Positions 18,824-29,110 of a DNA stretch of 64,000 nt are shown in pieces. The DNA comes from Chlamydiota bacterium (GTDB lineage Bacteria; Chlamydiota; Chlamydiia; Chlamydiales; Parachlamydiaceae). Location of the stretch: assembly GCA_013287915.1 (NCBI GenBank), contig JABDCX010000004.1:30604-94603 (forward strand), given 5' to 3'. The notes beneath the pieces were generated by a model. That model searched no databases and was not told where the DNA came from. It saw only the letters and a list, made by a program, of their open reading frames with translations. The position numbers and the translations under genes were made by a program. Within the stretch, counting starts at the first letter, position 1. Each line of letters begins with the position of its first letter.

Positions 18824-20368
18824 TTAGTGCATAGCTTCCTTGGTCTGGGAGGAAGTGGGAGCGACGCGCTTACACAGATAAATGATGGGGATCATGGCCA
18901 GCAATCCCCAAGCGGCCAAATAGGCAAGATCGTTAGTGGCAAGCATGTACGCTTGCTGTTCGATCTTCATGTCCAGAACGCGATCAATGACTCCTGGCAC
19001 AAAGCGGGTGCTGAAATTGCTCAAATAGTTGTAGAACTGTGTGGTTGAGGGTTCGTAAATGGTATTGGCTTCTGTCAACCGTGCATGGTGGAAGATTTCT
19101 AACCGGGTCCAAAGTTCAATGGCAAGCGAGGTGCCAAAGCCGCTGCCGACCAATACCCGGATAAAGTGAAATAGGCCAGAGGCACTTGCATAACGCGCTT
19201 TGGGAATTCCATTCAAACTCAACGTCACGATCGGCAAGAAAAAGAAAGCGAGCCCAAACCCCTGGAAAAACCGGTTCCACATAATTGTTTCAAGCTCGAT
19301 TTGGGTGGTGAAATTCGTCTGATAAAAAAAGCTTAAAGCAAAAAAGACAAAACTCAATGCACCAATCGCTCGAAGATCGAAATTGGACATGTACTTGCCC
19401 ACGCTATTGGAGAGCAGCATCGAAGCCACTCCAACGGGTGCAACAGCCACCCCTGCCCAGAATGGAGTATAATTCTGCTCTGTCTGCAGCCACAAAGGGA
19501 TGGTGACTGTGGTAGCAAAGTAAAATAGAAACCCAACTGTAATCGCTATCGTTCCAAATGTAAAATTGCGGATTTTGAAAAATGAGAGATCGACAATCGG
19601 GTATTTTTGAAAATAGGTCCAAATAAAAAAATACACGAGTGCAATCGCCGATACCAGTGTGAGTGCGATAATCACATTCGACTCAAACCAATCTAAATCT
19701 TTCCCTTTATCGAGCATGACCTGCAAGGAAATGACCCCTACCGTTAAGAAAAAGAGGCCGACCCAATCAATCGGGTTGCGGACGATATCGCCAGCTTTGT
19801 CTTTGACGAGAAACCATACTGTTAAAGCAGAAAAAATCCCTATGGGGACATTGATGTAAAAGATCCACGGCCACGAATACACATCGGTGATATAGCCTCC
19901 CACAATTGGACCTAGAACAGGCGCTGTCACAACGATCATGCTCCAAAAGCCCATAGCAGACCCCTGCTTTTCCGTGGGGTTATAGGCCATGAGCAAACTC
20001 TGCGACAAGGGGATGAGTGACCCTGCAACGGCTCCCTGCGCTGTTCGACAGATGACGAGCATCGTCAAACTGTGGGAAAACCCGCAAAGAAATGACGTCA
20101 AAGCAAACAACAACACCGACCACACAAACAAACGCACGCGGCCAAAGTAATCGGAGAGCCACCCCGTCAAGGGCAAAACGAGTGCATTGCTAGCTGCAAA
20201 AGACGTGATCACCCACGTCCCTTGATCGACGCTGACGCTTAAATTTCCGGCAATGTAAGGAATGGCTACGTTCGCGATCGAAGTGTCGAGAATTTGTATA
20301 AACGTGCCCATGCCCAAAGCAACGTTCAAGAGCAGCAGACGCATCCCTTTCAAACATTCATGATCCAT
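18824..20368 (-). CDS. DHA2-family MFS multidrug transporter (EmrB-like)
   Basis: 14-TM pattern, LDTSIANVAIPYIAGNL, WVITSFAASNALVLPLTGWLSDYFGR. Confidence 0.88.
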   Translation of the reverse strand: MDHECLKGMRLLLLNVALGMGTFIQILDTSIANVAIPYIAGNLSVSVDQGTWVITSFAASNALVLPLTGWLSDYFGRVRLFVWSVLLFALTSFLCGFSHSLTMLVICRTAQGAVAGSLIPLSQSLLMAYNPTEKQGSAMGFWSMIVVTAPVLGPIVGGYITDVYSWPWIFYINVPIGIFSALTVWFLVKDKAGDIVRNPIDWVGLFFLTVGVISLQVMLDKGKDLDWFESNVIIALTLVSAIALVYFFIWTYFQKYPIVDLSFFKIRNFTFGTIAITVGFLFYFATTVTIPLWLQTEQNYTPFWAGVAVAPVGVASMLLSNSVGKYMSNFDLRAIGALSFVFFALSFFYQTNFTTQIELETIMWNRFFQGFGLAFFFLPIVTLSLNGIPKARYASASGLFHFIRVLVGSGFGTSLAIELWTRLEIFHHARLTEANTIYEPSTTQFYNYLSNFSTRFVPGVIDRVLDMKIEQQAYMLATNDLAYLAAWGLLAMIPIIYLCKRVAPTSSQTKEAMH

Positions 20369-20374
20369 ACTTCT

Positions 20375-21532
20375 CTATTTGACAACGGATTGAATAATTT
20401 CATCGATCACTTTCTCGACGGCCTCCATGTCAATATCAAAAACGTTTGTCGTCCCTACGGCCTGTGTAGAGGGGATTTGCGCAATCATGGGAAGATCTAA
20501 ATTGGAAAGATGGACATCGACATTTGCAGAGATGCCAAGGCGGATCGGATATTTTTTCACTGTCTCGGGGTCGAGGCTGATGCGAACGGGAAGGCGCTGG
20601 ACAATTTTTATCCAGTTCCCTGTTGCGTTTTGTGGGGGAATCAAAGAGAACACACTTCCACTGCCAAAAGCAATCCCCAAAACTGTTCCCTGATAGACGA
20701 CGTCGGACCCGTAGAGGTCAAATGTTACGGTTGCCGTCTGTCCAATGCGCATGCTTGTCAACTGTGTTTCTTTGTAATTCGCATCGACCCATACATAATC
20801 TAAGGGGATGATCGCCATCATGGCAGTACTAGGAGTCACCCACTCTCCAATATCGACAAAGCGCTGTGCGACATAACCAGTAGCAGGAGCATAAATCGAG
20901 CAGTGCTTCAAATTGTAGTAAGCCGTGCGCACTCTTCCCCTTTCTACTTCGATAAGCGGATGTTCCACTATTGGTGTGTTTCCCGCCGCATCTAGCGATA
21001 CTTGGAGCTCTGCTAGAGCTTGCGCCAGCTCGTTTTCAGCAATCACGAGTGCATCTTTGGCGTGGACAAAATCTTCATCAGAAATCGCTCTGGAACCGAC
21101 TAAAAGCCTCCGATTTTGGTAATCGTAGCTCGACGTTGCCACAGCTGCGCGTTTGGCTTCAACGGCTGCTTGGTTCGACAAGACCTTATCGTATAGTTTG
21201 CGCACATCCAAAACTGTTGCTGCAAGTGAAGCAAGCGCTTCATCGTACGCTACTTGGTAGCGCGTGGAATCGAGCTGAACAAGGAGCTGCCCTCCCCTGA
21301 CTAGATCAGTATCATCGGCGTAAAACGCCACGACAGAGCCAGGAATAGCCGAGTTGAGTTTAATCATGCTGCCATTGGCATAGGCGTCATCAGTAAATGC
21401 ATGAAAACGCAAATAAAGAAGCCAGAATAAAAACCAAGCTACCCCAAAGAGCACTAACAGAGTAGTGACAATCCATAACACCTTATTGCGACCATTCGGT
21501 TGTGGCTGTGTAGCGTTATTGGGTTCACTCAT
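20375..21532 (-). CDS. HlyD/EmrA-family membrane fusion protein
   Basis: Single N-terminal TM, FTDDAYANGSMIKLNSAIPGSV motif; 4-nt overlap with TolC-like gene. Confidence 0.87.
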   Translation of the reverse strand: MSEPNNATQPQPNGRNKVLWIVTTLLVLFGVAWFLFWLLYLRFHAFTDDAYANGSMIKLNSAIPGSVVAFYADDTDLVRGGQLLVQLDSTRYQVAYDEALASLAATVLDVRKLYDKVLSNQAAVEAKRAAVATSSYDYQNRRLLVGSRAISDEDFVHAKDALVIAENELAQALAELQVSLDAAGNTPIVEHPLIEVERGRVRTAYYNLKHCSIYAPATGYVAQRFVDIGEWVTPSTAMMAIIPLDYVWVDANYKETQLTSMRIGQTATVTFDLYGSDVVYQGTVLGIAFGSGSVFSLIPPQNATGNWIKIVQRLPVRISLDPETVKKYPIRLGISANVDVHLSNLDLPMIAQIPSTQAVGTTNVFDIDMEAVEKVIDEIIQSVVK

Positions 21533-23019
21533 GCGTCACCGTCCATACACGTTTCATATCCTCCGCCCAGCGCCTTGATCAATGACAAAATGGCGTGCAA
21601 CGTATTCCCCAAGGCACCTATTTCTTGATCGCGCGCCTTAAGCAGGCTGCTTTCGCTGTTCAATAGATCGAGTTCCGAGCTCAGGTTGTGGTTTAAGCGG
21701 AGTTGCGCCAACTCCAAATTCTTTGCATTCTGAGTAAAAATCTCATGGTAAGCGCTCAATTGCTTTTCGTTGTAGCGCAAGAGCGCTATCCCATCTAAAA
21801 CCTCTCTAACGGCATTTAACACAAGTTGGTTATATTCGTATATCGCTTGATCGTAACTCACCTCGCTCCCGCGCAAATTGGCAATCAACTTTCCCCCATC
21901 AAATACAGGCAACAACACGGCAGGATCAACGCTATAGTAGCTGCTTGGCCATTCAAATAACTTTCTCAAATGGATCGTTTGGTACCCAAACAGCCCAGTC
22001 AAACTGAAATCTGGGTAAAAGCCCGCTTTGGCTGCTTCAATTTGTTCCCCTGCTGATTCGATGAGCCACAGCTGGGAAATGACGTCTGGTCGATGCGCAA
22101 TTAAATGGAACGGCAAATCGCCTGGCAAAGGCACCCGCGGCAAGGGCCTCTCCTCGATGCTCATATCCCAAATCATTTCATCGAAATTTCCGGCTAGATA
22201 AGCCCTCAACTGATTTTCAGCAATTGCCATATGGCCTAGGATCTGATAGAGCACTTGCTTTGCCTCTGCTAATTTCGCCTCTGCCAAATTGACTACCGTC
22301 TCACTATCTAAATGAGCCGCTGCGCGTTGTCTCGTTAACTCTAACACCCTTTCCTGTATTGCCACTTGCCGAGAAGCGATTTCTATCCGCTGATAATCGA
22401 CCTGCACCTGGTAATAAGCCTCTGCAATCGCAACCCCCAACTGCAGCCGAATGAACATCTCATCGGCAATATTCGCCTGCACTTCCCCTAGTGCGGCACT
22501 CAACAAGCTGCGCCTTTTTCCCCAAATGTCAAAGTCGTACGATAAAGTAAACTCTGTTTCGTATTGGGTAAAGTAGACTGGAATCCCCGCAGCGCCCCCC
22601 GTGCCTACAAGTGGAGGCTGCCCAGTTTGCTGCCCATTCATGTTGAAGGGGATGATTCCCGTTTCGCTAAATTTTGAACGGAGCACATCGGCTCCCCAAT
22701 TGATCGTGGGATATAAACTCGAACGCACCAAATCGGCATTATAGACAGCGAACAAAATGTTGCTCCGCGCTTCTTGAATCGTGGGGTTGCGCTGAAAAGC
22801 CGTTTGAATAAAACAGGAGAGTTGATCGTCGTAAAATAAACCCCACCACTCTTCTGGCATTGGCGCCGTATAGGCAATGAGTGGATCAGCACTTGCGTCC
22901 TCGAACGCAGCCTCCAAAGCTTCACTCGGCGTCTCGATCGGCTGAGCCCGATAGCCAGAACTGCAAGCAGTGAACAGCAAGCAGGTAATATTGAAATTGA
23001 TCAGTAAGCGAAACAGCAT
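21529..23019 (-). CDS. TolC/NodT-family outer-membrane efflux lipoprotein
   Basis: LLFTACSSGY lipobox; two OEP repeats. Confidence 0.86.
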   Translation of the reverse strand: MLFRLLINFNITCLLFTACSSGYRAQPIETPSEALEAAFEDASADPLIAYTAPMPEEWWGLFYDDQLSCFIQTAFQRNPTIQEARSNILFAVYNADLVRSSLYPTINWGADVLRSKFSETGIIPFNMNGQQTGQPPLVGTGGAAGIPVYFTQYETEFTLSYDFDIWGKRRSLLSAALGEVQANIADEMFIRLQLGVAIAEAYYQVQVDYQRIEIASRQVAIQERVLELTRQRAAAHLDSETVVNLAEAKLAEAKQVLYQILGHMAIAENQLRAYLAGNFDEMIWDMSIEERPLPRVPLPGDLPFHLIAHRPDVISQLWLIESAGEQIEAAKAGFYPDFSLTGLFGYQTIHLRKLFEWPSSYYSVDPAVLLPVFDGGKLIANLRGSEVSYDQAIYEYNQLVLNAVREVLDGIALLRYNEKQLSAYHEIFTQNAKNLELAQLRLNHNLSSELDLLNSESSLLKARDQEIGALGNTLHAILSLIKALGGGYETCMDGDA

Positions 23020-23063
23020 TGTTCACATTGGGTTAAAAAAAATTGTATTAACACGTGAACAGA

Positions 23064-24065
23064 TTATTTTCCATGGTTGGTTGGGGTTTCGCCTAAAACG
23101 ATCTGCTTAAACAAGGCTGTGACAGCTTTGGGGTCGCTGGCACGCACCTGTTCGATCACTGGCAAGATGCCTTCTTTCTTTGCTTTTTGTAAGGGCGGTA
23201 CGAGAGCATTTATTTCGAGGACAACAGAAGAAAAGCCGGCCTGAGGGTATTTAATCACGTCAAAAGCTGCGTCAGGAGTCATGAAATTCCACCCCTCCTC
23301 GCGCAACATCTCGATGATCTTTGGTAAACAGAGCGCAGTAATGTCGGCATTCGCGTGGAATAAAAAGACAAAGGGAGAGCTCTGCCCTGCCCTCGTTCTC
23401 AAACTTGTGTATAAGGGGATCGTTCTTTTGAGGTGTTCGAGATAGAATTCCTCTAAACGGCCCTGATCGATTGAATGCCCTTCGGCGATCGCATTCAAAA
23501 GCAACGTGTTTAAATATGAGTCGTCACTATCTACGGAGACATACGCATGAAAATAGCCTCGATCGACAAGCTTTTGCGCCGCTTCCTTTGAGCGTTTTAT
23601 CTTCATATCCCAAGAACCTGCCCCCTCCAGACCTACATCAAGATAGGGATACCGAAACCAGGATCGGTATTGAGAGACAGTTTTGATCAGCGCATTGCAG
23701 TTCTCAACATCTGCTATGTAATGAGCCACGTCCATTTGAGAGAGACGAGGCAAAGAATAAGAGTTGTTCCCTATCCGGTGCCCTGCCTGTGACACCTTCT
23801 CTAACGTAGTAAAACCGGTGGGGTATTGAAAGAGCTCTTGCCCAACGACAAAAAATGCGGCTTCGATTTTCTCTGCTCTGAGAGCCTGCAAAATCTTCTT
23901 CCTCTTTTCCACAGCGCTTAAGCAGGCCGAATCTTGAAGAGGCAAATGATCAAACGTCAATACTGCGGGACGGTTCTTCACAGGAAGCTCATAGAAGCCA
24001 TTTGCCAAAGAGGGGTTCAAAAGCGCAAAAAAACCGATCAAAAAAGAGAAAACAAAGAATGGCAT
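23064..24065 (-). CDS. Exported polysaccharide-deacetylase (NodB-fold)-like protein, metal-ligand motif degenerate
   Basis: Signal peptide from internal start MPFFVFSFLIGFFALLNPSLA; AVLTFDH, GHRIGNNSYSLPRLS, WFRYPY. Confidence 0.72.
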   Translation of the reverse strand: MPFFVFSFLIGFFALLNPSLANGFYELPVKNRPAVLTFDHLPLQDSACLSAVEKRKKILQALRAEKIEAAFFVVGQELFQYPTGFTTLEKVSQAGHRIGNNSYSLPRLSQMDVAHYIADVENCNALIKTVSQYRSWFRYPYLDVGLEGAGSWDMKIKRSKEAAQKLVDRGYFHAYVSVDSDDSYLNTLLLNAIAEGHSIDQGRLEEFYLEHLKRTIPLYTSLRTRAGQSSPFVFLFHANADITALCLPKIIEMLREEGWNFMTPDAAFDVIKYPQAGFSSVVLEINALVPPLQKAKKEGILPVIEQVRASDPKAVTALFKQIVLGETPTNHGK

Positions 24066-24152
24066 ACGACCTCGCAGTTTGAAATTCTGGCCAGAACTTG
24101 CGACTATATGCCGAAAACACCAATTCGTCAATTTTTGACAAATCACACGTCG

Positions 24153-25415
24153 CTAAAACTTATCATATTCACTTCTCATCAGCCTTTCGTACTCCGCAAT
24201 CGGGATCATATCCACTTGAGCGCGCCGCGCATCCAAACTTTCTATGTCTTCTACGGGATAGAGGCTAAGATCGCCCTCTAGATAGACCCATTGCGTTCCG
24301 TAGATTTGAGGCTTGTCTTCATTCATATTCACCCGATCAGTGAGATAGGCCAACTCCCTTGGAGCTGCCTCATAGAGTTGCACAGCCTTTTTGAGCAGTT
24401 CAAGGCACCGTTTTTGAAAGTCGAGATTTTGATCTTGGTGTTGGATCAATAACCAAGCAGCCTTCGCTCCCTCTTCCCCAACAAGTGACACCCCGGGCCA
24501 CCCATATTGATCGACAATAGCGAGCAATTTTTGCCCGTTTTCCGCATCTAATTGGCTGATTTCCTCCCAAACGTTTTCAAATTTGTCTGGATTGCTGAGC
24601 ATGCGCCATCTGGCCTCTTGGTCGCGCGTCTTCATCTCGATTATCTCTTTTTGCAACGCGTTGTTAAATCGGGAGTGGTATCCGTATAACCCCTCTTGTT
24701 TGATGATCGCTTGTACAGAGAACGAGAGGGAGGATTCAAATGGCTCCCCATTTTGAATGGCCTTCCTTACCGCTGTGGAAGAACGCTCTTGCGACCGGAT
24801 AAACTTTCGGATGGGGCGATCAGCTATTTTCCCGCCTAGATAGGAAAGATCGATATTCCCTCTTAAAGCGACTAAAAATGCATCGGCTTTCAGAGCCATC
24901 AAAGCGCCGATTGTGTCGGTGTAGTGCTTTTCCTTTAACGGAAGCCCTCGCATGAAGACGCTGCGGTACTTATTGCTCAGCTGCTCATCTGGGCCCATTA
25001 AATTCTCTGTAATCACATCAGAACCGATAATTCCAACAACTTCAAGATTTCCAGCGATAGCTCCAAACTTATCTTGCAATTCCTTCGGTGTCCAAGCAGT
25101 AAACAACACTTTCGGATTCTCTTGATACACACTTGCAACCATTCTTCGACGCGTTGCCCAATCGGTGCGGTTCTTAAATTGATCCCCTCCCGGCACGGGA
25201 TAAATCAAAACATAGTCGACCTCACCCGATTGCAATGCCTCTTGGATCACAGTCTCGTGTCCCCGGTGAATTGGATCGAAAGACCCAATGTAGTAACCCA
25301 ACTTTTGCCCCTTTAAAACACTCAAATCAAACTGATCGTCAAGTTCCTTTCCATTTGCTGCCAAAGGGGACAACATCACTCCTAAACCCAAAAAAATTGA
25401 CATACTTTTAAACAT
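24153..25415 (-). CDS. NadD-like nucleotidylyltransferase-fold protein with signal peptide
   Basis: GYYIGSFDPIHRGHE and ERSSTAVRKAI motifs; N-terminus MFKSMSIFLGLGVMLSPLAANG. Confidence 0.75.
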   Translation of the reverse strand: MFKSMSIFLGLGVMLSPLAANGKELDDQFDLSVLKGQKLGYYIGSFDPIHRGHETVIQEALQSGEVDYVLIYPVPGGDQFKNRTDWATRRRMVASVYQENPKVLFTAWTPKELQDKFGAIAGNLEVVGIIGSDVITENLMGPDEQLSNKYRSVFMRGLPLKEKHYTDTIGALMALKADAFLVALRGNIDLSYLGGKIADRPIRKFIRSQERSSTAVRKAIQNGEPFESSLSFSVQAIIKQEGLYGYHSRFNNALQKEIIEMKTRDQEARWRMLSNPDKFENVWEEISQLDAENGQKLLAIVDQYGWPGVSLVGEEGAKAAWLLIQHQDQNLDFQKRCLELLKKAVQLYEAAPRELAYLTDRVNMNEDKPQIYGTQWVYLEGDLSLYPVEDIESLDARRAQVDMIPIAEYERLMRSEYDKF

Positions 25416-25431
25416 TTCAATCTCCCAATAA

Positions 25432-27768
25432 TCATGGTATATAATAAGTGTCGAGGCGGTTCAGCCACCCCGGAAGCCATTTTCCCTCTTTCTGAGGGTC
25501 TGGTGCATTTACAACGCGCTCTTGCAAAAGTTTTTTTGCGCTCATCGCAAACCGTTCTTCAGGAGGAGGTTTGGGCATGAAATCCCCGCTTGCCATGGTT
25601 TGGAGAACTTGGCTTAACCCCCACCCCTTTCCTTGGTAGCGCTCTTTAGGATCTGTCCCCTCATGTTTGAAATTGAGATAGTCTACAAGGATGTATGGGC
25701 CATAAAATGTTCTGCCCACACGAAAGAACTGGTTGATCACATCCTGTCGTTCTTTAGGTGGAGTGGAAAGGACTATTTCTCCAAAGGCGTGGTTTAATCT
25801 TTCTACCATGTACTCCGTTTGATCGGGGATCGTTTCTTGCAAAAAAAGGCGCAGCTCTTTCATTTTAGCTGAATCGAATTCTCGATAAAACTCCTCTCGG
25901 CTAACCCAAGGGGAAAATGTCGCAGTGGCAAGCCATCTAGGAACCTTCACATCCCGTTTTTGCAAAAATTCTACAACGGCATGGAAGCGGCCATGCGAGA
26001 AAGTCCCTTTATACTCCTCTGGCGGCCAGATGAAGTGCCCGATGCCAAGAGAGGGAAAAGGTTCTTTTTCACTCCAAAATGTCAATTGATCCACGCGGTT
26101 GCTGCACTCGTTGCGCCAAATTTTCTTGCCCACCTCTTGCGCTTGGGCTAAAGAGATCGCAAGAGGATGCGTTGTGCCGCATAAATAGTCTGCAGCGACC
26201 TGTAGAGAACATGTATTGGGGCTGTATGCGGCAATTGTAATCTCAGCAGAGCGGGCACTGTCTAAATCGTTCGGATCTCGCATGGCAATGCAAGCCGTCG
26301 GCTTAGAAGCAACCACTTTTTTCAAAAGTTCCAGCTGCTTTGGTTGTTTCCACGCATTGTACGAGCAAAAAATGACGTATTGAACAGCGTCTAAACTATC
26401 CAAAATCTTTCTCTGTTCGGCTGCAGAGGGTTCAAAATCGGTGAATGTGTGAAGTGTCACAACCGCTCCCACTTGCATGAGATCGGTGTTCTTAATCTTC
26501 TCTTCAATGCCCTTAGGAGCAATGATCGCAATGTTTAATTGCGATAAGTCGCGCTTTAAATTCCAATTCTGAATCTCGACAGAGCGGTAAGCAATTTCAT
26601 TTGCGAGTTTCAAATGCTCTTTCTTTCTGATCTCTTCATTTGTCAAAGAGGGGCGATCAAATAACCCAGCATCCTTTTTTAACTTTAAAATTCTCGCAAC
26701 CGAAGCATCGATCCGCTTTTCGCTGATCTTCCCCTTGCGCACGGCATCGACCACTCCGCGGTGGAGGCGCGCCAGCTCTTCGACATTCGTCTCTCCCGCA
26801 ATCCGACTGAGTAGATCGCGCCCACCAATCAACAAAATATCGTTCCCCGCCTCAATCGCTTTCAGAGCAATTTCTACCGCATTTGCATACCCATCTAAGA
26901 CACCGCTCATCGTCAGTGAATCGGTCATCAAAACGCCCTTAAAGCCCAATTTCTCTCTCAAAATCTCCTGCAAAATCGTCGAGGATAAAGTAGCGCAATT
27001 TTTTGGGTCGATTTGGGGGAATAAAATATGGGCCGTCATGATCACAGGAGCATCGGCGACGAGCCTCTTAAAAGGCACAAGTTCGAGCTTCTCGATCTCC
27101 TGGTAGCTTTTATTGACGACTGGCCGCGCTAAGTGAGAGTCGACTGTGACATCTCCATGACCAGGAAAGTGCTTTAAACACGGGATGACGCCAGCGTCTT
27201 TAAATCCCCTTAAGCTCTCTTTTCCAAAAATGGCCACGATTTCTGGATCTCCGCTAAAGGAGCGCACGCCAATGATCGGATTGGCGCGATTGTTGTTCAC
27301 ATCGACCACAGGAGCCAAATTGAAATTCACGCCGACGGCCTTCATCTCTTTGCCCATGTAATAGGCAGCTTCGTAAGCCAATTCTGGCTGACCAGTTCTT
27401 TCTAAGGCGGCATTACCTGGAAACTCAGTAAATCCTCGATCTAGGCGCATGATCGCGCCCCCTTCTTGATCAGCAGAAATAAACAAGGGGATCCCGATAT
27501 GGCGATTGGCTAATTCCTGAAGCCCACAACTCATCTTCTGCACTTGCTGCGGATTGCGCAGTCCATTGGCCCAAGTGTAGTAAACCACCCCGCCAATCTT
27601 CATGTCGCGAATTAACCGCTCTGCTTGTCCATTCGCTTCTTCTCCTTCGAAATAAACCATGAACAATTGGCCAACTTTCTCTTCAAGAGTCATTTCCTGC
27701 AGTTCTCGCCCCTCGACCGCAACCACGGCTAACAAAAGCGCAATAAATACAACTAAGCGGTTTAACAT
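25432..27768 (-). CDS. Glycoside hydrolase family 3 beta-N-acetylhexosaminidase-like, extended C-terminus
   Basis: KHFPGHGDVTVDSH, MTDSLTMSGV, signal peptide. Confidence 0.88.
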   Translation of the reverse strand: MLNRLVVFIALLLAVVAVEGRELQEMTLEEKVGQLFMVYFEGEEANGQAERLIRDMKIGGVVYYTWANGLRNPQQVQKMSCGLQELANRHIGIPLFISADQEGGAIMRLDRGFTEFPGNAALERTGQPELAYEAAYYMGKEMKAVGVNFNLAPVVDVNNNRANPIIGVRSFSGDPEIVAIFGKESLRGFKDAGVIPCLKHFPGHGDVTVDSHLARPVVNKSYQEIEKLELVPFKRLVADAPVIMTAHILFPQIDPKNCATLSSTILQEILREKLGFKGVLMTDSLTMSGVLDGYANAVEIALKAIEAGNDILLIGGRDLLSRIAGETNVEELARLHRGVVDAVRKGKISEKRIDASVARILKLKKDAGLFDRPSLTNEEIRKKEHLKLANEIAYRSVEIQNWNLKRDLSQLNIAIIAPKGIEEKIKNTDLMQVGAVVTLHTFTDFEPSAAEQRKILDSLDAVQYVIFCSYNAWKQPKQLELLKKVVASKPTACIAMRDPNDLDSARSAEITIAAYSPNTCSLQVAADYLCGTTHPLAISLAQAQEVGKKIWRNECSNRVDQLTFWSEKEPFPSLGIGHFIWPPEEYKGTFSHGRFHAVVEFLQKRDVKVPRWLATATFSPWVSREEFYREFDSAKMKELRLFLQETIPDQTEYMVERLNHAFGEIVLSTPPKERQDVINQFFRVGRTFYGPYILVDYLNFKHEGTDPKERYQGKGWGLSQVLQTMASGDFMPKPPPEERFAMSAKKLLQERVVNAPDPQKEGKWLPGWLNRLDTYYIP

Positions 27769-27820
27769 GTTCGATTGACCTCTGAAAATCTCATGGGGGT
27801 AAATTCTAACAGAGTTGGGA

Positions 27821-29110
27821 TTACCAATCTAGAGTGAGAATGATCTGGTCATAAATGAACTGCAGTTCTTCTGGTTGGATGCAATAGGGGGGCAAAACGT
27901 AAAGCACATTGCCTAAAGGGCGCAGCAAGATACCCTTCTCGAGGAAAAAACGGTAGAGACGCTCGCGAATGGAATCAAAATAAGAGTGCGTTTCGGTGAG
28001 ATATTCAAGCACTAAGATAGTTCCAATCACCTCACACCGTTTCAGCTTCGGGTGGTGCTGCCACAGTTTACAGAATGCTTGATGGGAGGTCTCGATACTT
28101 TTTCTTTGAATTGCACAACTCTCCATAAGCAAGAGATCCAAGCTAGCAAGCGCACTGCAACAAGACAGTGGATTTGCGGTATAGGAATGGCCGTGTAAAA
28201 AGGCCTGCTTGAGATGATCGCCTAAAAATGCATTGAAAATCTGTTCCGTACAGGCTGTCGCCCCCAAAGGTAAAAATCCCCCTGTGAGCCCCTTGGACAA
28301 GCAAATCAGATCCACTGTTTCGTGCAGCTGGTCGCAGGCAAATAGAGTGCCCGTGCGACCAAATCCGGTCATCACTTCGTCGGCGATCGTCAAGACCTGA
28401 TACTCTTTACAACAGCGAATCAATCGATCTAGTGCGTGTGCAGAATAGACGATCATCCCTCCTGCCCCTAAGACAAGCGGTTCAAAGATAAAACAAGCAA
28501 TGTCCCCCTTCTCTAAAATCGAGCGGAGTTGAGCCACTGAAGCCTCTTCATGGCCAGGTGTGGGGAGATCGATCGCCTCTGTTTCAAACAAATGCTTCCA
28601 AAAGGGACGGCTAAATTCATTCCTGCTTGCAACAGACATCGCTCCAAAGGTTTCCCCATGAAAGCTATTCTTAAAACACACCACTTTCGTTTTGGGAATC
28701 TGTTGGTTGTGCCAATACTGGATGGCCATTTTGACAGCGATCTCCACGGCTGTCGATCCGTTGTCGGAGTAAAATATCTTCGACATGGTCCCGGGAAGAA
28801 TCGCAAGCAACCGAGACGCCAATTTGATGGCACCCTCGTGGGTAAAATCTGCAAAAATGACGTGTTCTAATACTCCGGCTTGTTGCGCAATTTTTCGAGC
28901 GATATAGGGATGCGCATGCCCGTGGAGATTCACCCACCAAGAGGAGATCGCGTCTAGATAGCGGGTGCCATCTTCGGCATAAAGATAGGGGCCTTTTGCC
29001 CGCACGATCGGAATCGGCAGAGGCGCTGTTTTCATCTGTGTAAACGGATGCCAAATGCAGGCACGATCTTGTTCTGCTAAGGAAGATGTTTGTAAAAGTT
29101 GGATTGCCAT
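27821..29110 (-). CDS. bioA: Adenosylmethionine-8-amino-7-oxononanoate aminotransferase
   Basis: WHPFTQM, YLDAISSWWVNLHGHAHP, FADFTHEGAIKLA. Confidence 0.92.
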   Translation of the reverse strand: MAIQLLQTSSLAEQDRACIWHPFTQMKTAPLPIPIVRAKGPYLYAEDGTRYLDAISSWWVNLHGHAHPYIARKIAQQAGVLEHVIFADFTHEGAIKLASRLLAILPGTMSKIFYSDNGSTAVEIAVKMAIQYWHNQQIPKTKVVCFKNSFHGETFGAMSVASRNEFSRPFWKHLFETEAIDLPTPGHEEASVAQLRSILEKGDIACFIFEPLVLGAGGMIVYSAHALDRLIRCCKEYQVLTIADEVMTGFGRTGTLFACDQLHETVDLICLSKGLTGGFLPLGATACTEQIFNAFLGDHLKQAFLHGHSYTANPLSCCSALASLDLLLMESCAIQRKSIETSHQAFCKLWQHHPKLKRCEVIGTILVLEYLTETHSYFDSIRERLYRFFLEKGILLRPLGNVLYVLPPYCIQPEELQFIYDQIILTLDW

